Shown piece by piece: positions 16,700 through 22,072 of a DNA stretch of 43,118 bases. Location of the stretch: contig VGJV01000006.1 of NCBI GenBank assembly GCA_016867315.1, positions 1 through 43,118 of the forward strand, in the 5' to 3' direction. Made by a program: the position numbers and the translations under genes. The stretch's first letter is position 1; each line of letters opens with the position of its first letter. A model generated the notes under the pieces. The model worked only from the letters and a program-made list of their open reading frames with translations, was not told the DNA's origin and did not search any database. This stretch comes from Candidatus Liptonbacteria bacterium. GTDB taxonomy: Bacteria > Patescibacteriota > Minisyncoccia > UBA6257 > 2-01-FULL-56-20.

Positions 16700-16855
16700 A
16701 AGTGTCCCGCTTACGATGCTCGATCAAAACAATTCGATCTGGAGGGGCAGTAGCGATTATGCCCGTGGGCATACTCCGAGCTCCACCACCTGGTACAATG
16801 CCGGGCTATCGATCGGGCGGGATATAAAGAATCCAAGCTTGCGCTTGGGTTTTTT
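16700..16855 (+). ncRNA. Candidate structured small RNA, 6S-like shape
   Basis: No gene covers 16671-16853. The plus strand can fold into a rod. The closing helix is GTCCC (16705-16709) with GGGAT (16819-16823), continued by GCTCGATC with GATCGGGC (16811-16818). A large open internal loop follows, then TGGAG/CTCCA, and an apical hairpin TATGCC-CGTG-GGCATA. A terminator follows at once. A -10-like TATAGT lies at 16693-16698. Closing stem, central bubble and terminal hairpin resemble 6S RNA, but I see no conserved sequence that proves it. It lacks the SRP RNA GGAA apical motif. Confidence 0.4.
16833..16855 (+). terminator. Terminator of the candidate small RNA
   Basis: CCAAGC-TTGC-GCTTGG stem followed by six T residues. 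It overlaps the last bases of the pterin dehydratase gene on the other strand. Confidence 0.8.
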
Positions 16856-17174
16856 ATAGCATATTGATTTTTGCGGCCAAAATAAAGTCATTCTCCGAAA
16901 GGCCCTTAAGGGCATGCGTGGTAAGCGAAAGGGCTACTTTGTTCCAGGAAATCGAGATATCCGGGTGGTGTCCTTCTTCTTCGGCAAGCGCCGCCACTTT
17001 ATTTACGAATTGCATAGCGTGAGCAAAATCCTTGAAGGTGAAGGTCCGTACTATCTTTTTATTCTCGATAACCGTCCACTCGGGGGTTTCTGCATGATAT
17101 CGTTCCACTTGTCGCTCATTTAAAGGTGGAATCCCGCCTTCGCACGCTACGCATTTTTTTTGAGTAAGATCCAT
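16854..17174 (-). CDS. Pterin-4a-carbinolamine dehydratase (PCD/DCoH family)
   Basis: 106 residues with the family motif EEGHHPDISISWNKVALSLTTH, whose two adjacent His and the later His form the active site, and the helix FKDFAHAMQFVNKVAALAEEEG. The enzyme dehydrates 4a-hydroxytetrahydropterin. In bacteria without aromatic hydroxylase, PCD-like proteins may act in molybdopterin or other pterin chemistry, or as side-products of folate metabolism; no such genes are in this window. It is the last gene of the GH3-isomerase-PCD minus-strand group. Confidence 0.9.
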   Translation of the reverse strand: MDLTQKKCVACEGGIPPLNERQVERYHAETPEWTVIENKKIVRTFTFKDFAHAMQFVNKVAALAEEEGHHPDISISWNKVALSLTTHALKGLSENDFILAAKINML

Positions 17175-17296
17175 CCCGTTAGAGACAGGTTCCGATCGCG
17201 GAACCGTAATAACGACGGCTGGTACTCATAAACTTTTTTGATATGGAAAAGAAAAATATAAACATAGTTATCTTAATTTGGTGTCTCTAACGGGAT
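17173..17296. repeat. 14-bp perfect inverted repeat enclosing a hairpin
   Basis: ATCCCGTTAGAGAC at 17173-17186 and its exact complement at 17283-17296. The interior holds GGTTCCG-ATCG-CGGAACC and AT-rich sequence. It fills exactly the gap between the PCD start and the isomerase stop. The motif CATCCC occurs at both outer ends. It could be an mRNA structure or a tiny insertion element of another type. Confidence 0.6.
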
Positions 17297-17983
17297 TCAT
17301 CCCAGTAACTGTAGCACATATTCGCGCTCGGGACGGAGCTCTTCTTTTTCTCCTACGCCTTCGAGAATGATGGGTTGCGAAAGGTCCTTTACTAAAGTGA
17401 TAAGAAAATCCTGCTTGGTGTGGTAGAGGGGATCATGAATTGTAGTAAAGCCGCTCAAGTGCACCTCCGCGAGCCGCGGGTGGAGAGCTTCGAGAAACTC
17501 TTGAGCCAACGCCATCGTCTTGTCGTTTGTATAAATATGATTCACATCTAGCACGAACTTAAAGTGAGGATCGTGCGTCATGACCTTCTGCATATCCTCC
17601 ACGGTGCGGTGAGAAGTTTTACGCCAATCCATATTCTCAAAAGCTACCGGGAAAGGTACCGAGCGAAATACATCAAAATCTTCTACAGGGTCCGGATGAA
17701 ATACCGCAAGTTTGATCGGGCGCCGCGCATGAAATTTCGCAAATTCCTCAAACACTTCCCTGGTGGCTGCATTATTTCCATAAGGCAGAATAGGGGCATG
17801 AATACTCACATAAGAAAATGTATCCAATTCTGCTGCGGCCAATTCTCTTAAAACTTGCACGTTATGCTTGGGGCTAAGTTCGATGGCATTGTATCCTGCT
17901 TCCCGCACCAAGCGGACTGCTTCTGTAATGCCCCATTTCCTCGTGAGCCCTCCTATTGCCATCCCTAAGATAGGGGAGTTCAT
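17297..17983 (-). CDS. Sugar-phosphate isomerase/epimerase-like TIM-barrel protein
   Basis: 228 residues of the xylose-isomerase-like / AP-endonuclease-2 TIM-barrel superfamily. It opens with GMAIGGLTRKWGITEAVRLVREAGYNAIEL, then SIHAPILPYGN, FENMDW (metal-ligand Glu), FKFVLDVNHIY, EVHLSGF and a final ILEGVG with the last Glu ligand. The length is a little short for the family (~270). The reaction is unknown. It overlaps the upstream GH3 gene by four bases (ATGA), so the two are translationally coupled, perhaps for processing of released sugars. Confidence 0.7.
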   Translation of the reverse strand: MNSPILGMAIGGLTRKWGITEAVRLVREAGYNAIELSPKHNVQVLRELAAAELDTFSYVSIHAPILPYGNNAATREVFEEFAKFHARRPIKLAVFHPDPVEDFDVFRSVPFPVAFENMDWRKTSHRTVEDMQKVMTHDPHFKFVLDVNHIYTNDKTMALAQEFLEALHPRLAEVHLSGFTTIHDPLYHTKQDFLITLVKDLSQPIILEGVGEKEELRPEREYVLQLLG

Positions 17984-19074
17984 AGATTTGCTTTGAGCTT
18001 AAGAATTCTCCGAAGAGACATATTAAGCCGAGCTTCACTGATGTCGCCTTCGATCACGGCGGTTTTTAGCCTCTCAAATGCCGCAATTTGTTTGGCGGGG
18101 GTCTTGGTGAGAATGAGCATATCCCCTCCGGCTTTGAGGGCCTCAAGAGCAGCATCACCTTCAGAGAAGCCAGTTGAGCCCATTTCGAGATCATCGGTAA
18201 TGATCACTCCTTCGAATTTCCACTCATTGCGAAGTATTTCCATAAATCGCGAAGAAAAAGTAGCGGGGCGAGAATCCACCCGCGGAATAATTATATGCGC
18301 GGTCATAAGGGCGGGTACATCGCCTGTTCGAATAAGCTCTCGAAAAGGGGAGAGGTGGATCTCGAGGGCTGTATCGGATAAATTAAGGAGGGTGCTTGTG
18401 GCATGCGGATCGGGAGTAACATTTCCGTAACCGGGAAAGTGTTTGAGCACAGGTATCACTCCTGCGCGGGAATAGCCTTGGAGCATGGCCTCGGTCCATT
18501 CCGTTATCTGGGAAGGAGTACCATGAAAAACTCGCGGCCAGAGATAGGCTTTAGTGCTGGTTACATAATCTGCGAGCGGGGCGAAATTCATATTCACTCC
18601 AATTTCTTTGAGTTCCCCTCCGCGAATATAAGCCACGCGCTCTGCGCTCGTGGCATTGGTGATTTTGGATTGGGGAGTGAGTTCTTTCATGAAATTAAAC
18701 CGCACGATGGACCCTCCTTCTTGATCTGCGGCGATAAGAAGAGGAATTGGAGATCGCGAGATGTTAAGTATTTTAAGGTTGCGGATAAGATTGGTAATTT
18801 GAGTTTTGTCCTGCACGTTTCGAGCGAGAAGATTCACGCCTCCAATGTAGCGGCGCGTAATCATCTCTCGAATATGATTGTCGAGGTGAGGGTTTTCGAA
18901 GCCTACGATCAAAAGCTGCCCGATTTTCTGATCGAGAGACATTCCTTGGATCTGCTCCTCGATGAAGTTTTCATTTTCGGTAATGAGCGAAGGAGTTTCG
19001 GAAGAGGAAGTCAAAAGAATGTAACCTCCCACGAGGAGAATTATAAGCAGTATGAATGCCCGTATGTGGCGCAT
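17980..19074 (-). CDS. Glycoside hydrolase family 3, NagZ-like, membrane-anchored
   Basis: 364 residues. An N-terminal transmembrane anchor at about 5-22 (RAFILLIILLVGGYILL) is followed by a GH3 barrel: MSLDQKIGQLLIVGF, LIAADQEGGSIVRF, VIPVLKHFPGYG followed by a DPH motif (the catalytic His of NagZ-type loops is in D-x-H), and VIITDDLEMG with the nucleophile Asp. NagZ-type enzymes remove N-acetylhexosamine from muropeptides. The anchor puts it on the outer side of the membrane, so cell-wall trimming is likely (inference). It is first gene of a three-gene group and divergent from the serine protease. Confidence 0.9.
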   Translation of the reverse strand: MRHIRAFILLIILLVGGYILLTSSSETPSLITENENFIEEQIQGMSLDQKIGQLLIVGFENPHLDNHIREMITRRYIGGVNLLARNVQDKTQITNLIRNLKILNISRSPIPLLIAADQEGGSIVRFNFMKELTPQSKITNATSAERVAYIRGGELKEIGVNMNFAPLADYVTSTKAYLWPRVFHGTPSQITEWTEAMLQGYSRAGVIPVLKHFPGYGNVTPDPHATSTLLNLSDTALEIHLSPFRELIRTGDVPALMTAHIIIPRVDSRPATFSSRFMEILRNEWKFEGVIITDDLEMGSTGFSEGDAALEALKAGGDMLILTKTPAKQIAAFERLKTAVIEGDISEARLNMSLRRILKLKANL

Positions 19075-19110
19075 GACTAAATTGTAGCCTTACTTAGTCG
19101 CGATGCTCCA

Positions 19111-19138
19111 TTGAATATTTAAAGAAAAATGGTATTGT
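19111..19138 (+). promoter_or_regulatory. Apparently leaderless promoter of the serine protease gene
   Basis: TTGAAT at 19111-19116, 16-bp spacer, TATTGT at 19133-19138. The ATG begins at 19146, seven bases on, so the transcript would start at the start codon. Confidence 0.55.
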
Positions 19139-19145
19139 TCGGACC

Positions 19146-20363
19146 ATGTCGGGACGAAGCGGATACATACAAATAGTGCTGGGACTCATAGGCGCGATCC
19201 TTGCGGGCATAGGCACGTATTTAGCTTTGAAGCAGCTGCCTAAGGGAGCTCCGGTAGCAAAACCCGTGCAAACCCAAATATTTTTGGAAACCTCAAGCGC
19301 GCCCATAAGTACAGATACACCTACATCTACTATTTCCATTCCGATAGTTCCCAAGCCTCCTTCTCCCAAACTTTCGCCTGCTTCAAATCTCCCCCCAGCT
19401 CCACCCACCTCCACACTTCCTCAAATAGTTCCTATCCCGGCCAAAACCGCCTCTTCAGCCTCGACTTCTTCTTTGCCGGCGACGACTACAGTGACTGTCG
19501 TGCCTATTACTCCTAAAATTTTTCCAGCCGGAGTCCTCGTAGGGATTTTGTGTAAGGTTACTCAGGAATATACCTCTTCAGATCCTGAATTTACTCCGGT
19601 AAAAGAAGAGGGATACGGCCGGGGAACCGGAGTGATTATCGACAAGCGTGGTTATATACTCACCAATAAACATGTGGGGGGAACTTACATTGAGAAAGCC
19701 ACTACTACGGTAGGGTACGGAGAAATACAATTCACGATCACGAGCAAAAGTAGTGAATGTGTGGTGGGAGATGTCCCGAAGGATATCGTGCTTCCTACGG
19801 CCCCCCAAATCCAAGCGATCAACCCTACTATACGAATTCCAATATTGAGCTTTACGGCAGAGCCCCTGTATGAACCTTCGTGGAACGGCTGGAGCGAAAG
19901 AGAAAGGCTTTATGGAGATTTCACGATTTTAAAAATCACCGGGTTATCTGAAGACGCGAAAACATTCGGGGTATATGCCGTGCCTTCCGCTTTTCCCTAC
20001 GCCGAACTACTGCCTACGAAAAATAATGTAAAGGTGGGCCAACAAGTATTCTCGTATGGTGCGCCAGGGGATGTTACCGCGGCCTTAAATGAACTATTCT
20101 CTTCGATCTATATGCTGGGAGCCGTGGGGCAATTGGAAAAGATAAGAACAGGGGATAGGGCGTTCAGGGATGTGCCTTTTACGCTCGATATCAACATGGA
20201 AATTTCGGGAGGCCGCTCAGGCTCGCCCGTAATTTGGAATGGATATGTGATAGGGCTCGTGCATGCATATAAAGCAGGAAATAAAACCCAAGCCCTCGCA
20301 GTGGCAAGTGATGCGATTTTAAAATACCTCAAAGAAATTGCGGGGTGGGAACTGGAAAGTTAA
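19146..20363 (+). CDS. Membrane-anchored trypsin-like serine protease
   Basis: 405 residues. A signal anchor at about 5-28 is followed by a long Pro/Ser/Thr-rich linker to about residue 125, then a trypsin-fold (HtrA-like) protease domain with no PDZ domain. The putative triad is His176 in YILTNKHVGG, Asp258 in YGDFTILKI and Ser358 in GGRSGSPVIWNG. The linker suggests it stands off the membrane through the wall. Function is likely surface-protein processing or quality control (inference). The start at 19146 is preceded by a promoter with no room for an RBS. It ends in a strong terminator. Confidence 0.8.
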   Translation: MSGRSGYIQIVLGLIGAILAGIGTYLALKQLPKGAPVAKPVQTQIFLETSSAPISTDTPTSTISIPIVPKPPSPKLSPASNLPPAPPTSTLPQIVPIPAKTASSASTSSLPATTTVTVVPITPKIFPAGVLVGILCKVTQEYTSSDPEFTPVKEEGYGRGTGVIIDKRGYILTNKHVGGTYIEKATTTVGYGEIQFTITSKSSECVVGDVPKDIVLPTAPQIQAINPTIRIPILSFTAEPLYEPSWNGWSERERLYGDFTILKITGLSEDAKTFGVYAVPSAFPYAELLPTKNNVKVGQQVFSYGAPGDVTAALNELFSSIYMLGAVGQLEKIRTGDRAFRDVPFTLDINMEISGGRSGSPVIWNGYVIGLVHAYKAGNKTQALAVASDAILKYLKEIAGWELES

Positions 20364-20424
20364 ATTTGGAAACCGATCGCGGTTTCCCGACCCCATCCGC
20401 TCGTTCGATTCCCTTGCGTCAGTT

Positions 20425-20461
20425 AACACAAAGACCAGCCTTTACGGTTGGTCTTTGTGTT
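20425..20461. terminator. Bidirectional terminator
   Basis: 16-bp stem AACACAAAGACCAGCC with GGTTGGTCTTTGTGTT (one G-T pair), loop TTTAC. It serves the protease (plus) and the tRNA-Pro transcript (minus). Confidence 0.85.
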
Positions 20462-20465
20462 AATG

Positions 20466-20536
20466 TCGGGCCGCCGGGAATCGAACCCGGTCTAAACGCA
20501 CCCCATGCGCTCGTACTACCGGTATACTACGGCCCG
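20466..20536 (-). tRNA. tRNA-Pro (GGG)
   Basis: 71 bases on the minus strand. The acceptor stem CGGGCCG pairs fully with CGGCCCG, discriminator A. The anticodon stem AGCGC/GCGTT encloses the loop ATGGGGT with anticodon GGG. The T arm is CCGGG-TTCGATT-CCCGG. No encoded CCA. A terminator follows. Confidence 0.93.
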
Positions 20537-20582
20537 AATGCCCGGGTCGAAGCTCTGCTTCCGGCCCGAATGGAGCGTCTCG

Positions 20583-20591
20583 ATTCTACCA
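20583..20591 (-). promoter_or_regulatory. Extended -10 promoter of tRNA-Pro
   Basis: TGGTAGAAT on the minus strand (TG-n-TAGAAT), about 46 bases upstream of the tRNA 5' end. The -35 is weak. Confidence 0.45.
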
Positions 20592-20633
20592 CCATGAGAC
20601 AAAAAATAAAACCCTTTTGAGGGTTCCATTTTC

Positions 20634-20666
20634 TATTACTCGCTACGTGCTACTCGCTACTCGCTT
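20634..20666 (-). repeat. Family A arm (TAGCGAG unit), solo
   Basis: Tandem-like GCGAGTAGC units reading on the minus strand. They encode the last residues of L28 (RVASST) and supply its TAG stop. No complementary arm is nearby. Confidence 0.85.
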
Positions 20667-20840
20667 TTTATGGAGGGTCTTGAGGCACGCCACGCAAATG
20701 CGCTTCCGGACGCCCGCTACGCGCGCCCATTGCAAGTTAGGATACTTTCGGCTTCGAGAAACGGGGTTATAGTGCCCACGAAGAAGGAGCCGTTTTCCGC
20801 GGATTACCGAGCCTTTTTCACATATTGCGCATTGCCGCAT
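20643..20840 (-). CDS. rpmB: 50S ribosomal protein L28
   Basis: 65 residues. MRQCAICEKGSVIRGKRLLL and VRKRICVACLKTLHK match L28 with its two Cys pairs. The final residues after LKTLHKK are RVASST: these and the stop codon are encoded by a family A repeat arm, so the natural C-terminus has been replaced or extended by the element. Body length is normal for L28. Confidence 0.93.
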   Translation of the reverse strand: MRQCAICEKGSVIRGKRLLLRGHYNPVSRSRKYPNLQWARVAGVRKRICVACLKTLHKKRVASST

Positions 20841-20915
20841 GGGATTTATGGATAAATGTCTAAGCGGGAATATTCTACCCGTTTTCTAGGGGATTTGCAA
20901 CCCCGGGAGAAAATC

Positions 20916-21389
20916 TTAATCCGCCTTTATTTTGAGCTTTTTCGAGCGCTTCCGTACAAGCTTGGGGAGATGGATGGAAAGGATGCCGTTTTTGAATGAC
21001 ACCTCTGCTTCGTCCGGGTTTATTTCCTGAGGAAGAATCACGGAACGGGAAAATCTACCCCAATAACATTCCCTGTAGATATAATCTTCGTCTTTGATTT
21101 CCTTCTCTCGCCGGCGTGTGCCTCGGATTGTGACGGAATCACTCGTGACGTCGATGTCTACTTCTTCCGGCTTTACTCCCGCAATGGTGGATTCGATCAC
21201 AATCTCCGAAGAAGTTTGGTACACATCGATGGTAAGCTGCCCCTCCGGTTCATCTTCCTCTATGCGCTCCTTGGCGCGAGAGGCTCCGGTTCCCGCCTTC
21301 GTGAATGCGATGTTTACGCCCTCTGCGGAAGAGTCCTCTTGAGGAATCTCCATATCCGCTCCTTCTTGTGTGTCTAATTCTTCAGGCAT
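20916..21389 (-). CDS. Small heat-shock protein (Hsp20/alpha-crystallin)
   Basis: 157 residues. An acidic N-terminal arm of ~50 residues precedes the alpha-crystallin domain: LTIDVYQTSSEIVIESTIAGVKPEEVDIDV, YWGRFSRSVILPQEI and FKNGILSIHLPK. The C-terminal I-x-I is replaced by KLKIKAD. It is an ATP-independent chaperone that holds unfolding proteins. It is translated two bases after the PrsW-like gene, so it is part of the valS-prsW-hsp20 minus-strand unit. Confidence 0.93.
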   Translation of the reverse strand: MPEELDTQEGADMEIPQEDSSAEGVNIAFTKAGTGASRAKERIEEDEPEGQLTIDVYQTSSEIVIESTIAGVKPEEVDIDVTSDSVTIRGTRRREKEIKDEDYIYRECYWGRFSRSVILPQEINPDEAEVSFKNGILSIHLPKLVRKRSKKLKIKAD

Positions 21390-21391
21390 GG

Positions 21392-22072
21392 TTATAACGT
21401 TTTTTTATTGAGTTTCTCGAAATCGTTCAGTACAAAAAATCCAGCGGCGAGCATTAAAAGAATCGGATACGCATAACTTTCATAAGAAAGTATAAGGTAG
21501 TTAAAACAGGCATGCAATATTGTGGCGAGGAGCAATCCCCATACTACGAAGCGGTGAAGATTGAAATCTCGGATACTTACGGCCCAGAAGTATCCTACGA
21601 TGGCTGAAGCTAGGGTGTGGATGAGGGTGGCGCCTACAAACCGCAGCGAAAGAGTCTCAAATACGTTCCCGAAGAACACCACGTGATACGAGAGGCCGGA
21701 GACCGCCCCGATATTCTCTACGGTAGCAAATCCCAGCGCAGCTACCACCATATAAATCATCGCATCCACCGGCTCATCGAATTCGGGATTTTTATGGATT
21801 GCCGCATAGGCCGCGGCAAACTTCACCACTTCTTCGATTCCGGCGAGAAGGACAAGGGCAAAGGGAGTGGGATTGCGAGTGCTGATGCCGAGCCCGGGGA
21901 AAAAGTAGTCAAGAATGAGCTGGGCTGCAAGGGCAAAGATGGAAAAAGAAGCTCCCGCGAGAAAGGTGTAGAAAAGCAAACGTTTCGGTTCGGGATGGAA
22001 GTCTTCCCGCAAATAAAAAAGAAGCCATATGATTCCGGGGAGTAAGCCTAAAAGAATAGCCAAGATCACCAT
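21392..22072 (-). CDS. PrsW-family intramembrane metalloprotease
   Basis: 226 residues with about seven hydrophobic segments. Family features are the initial GLLPGIIWLLFYLREDFHPEP, the motif GIEEVVKF (Glu-Glu), DAMIYMVVAALGFATVEN and later HTLASAIVGYF and ILHACFNYL with conserved His. PrsW relatives cleave membrane-bound anti-sigma factors; no anti-sigma gene is here, so the substrate is unknown. Its start overlaps the end of valS by seven bases. Confidence 0.85.
   Translation of the reverse strand: MVILAILLGLLPGIIWLLFYLREDFHPEPKRLLFYTFLAGASFSIFALAAQLILDYFFPGLGISTRNPTPFALVLLAGIEEVVKFAAAYAAIHKNPEFDEPVDAMIYMVVAALGFATVENIGAVSGLSYHVVFFGNVFETLSLRFVGATLIHTLASAIVGYFWAVSIRDFNLHRFVVWGLLLATILHACFNYLILSYESYAYPILLMLAAGFFVLNDFEKLNKKTL

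Noticed and set aside
16700-16855. SRP (4.5S) RNA
   Set aside because: The conserved GGAA tetraloop and asymmetric loop of SRP domain IV are missing in both strands.
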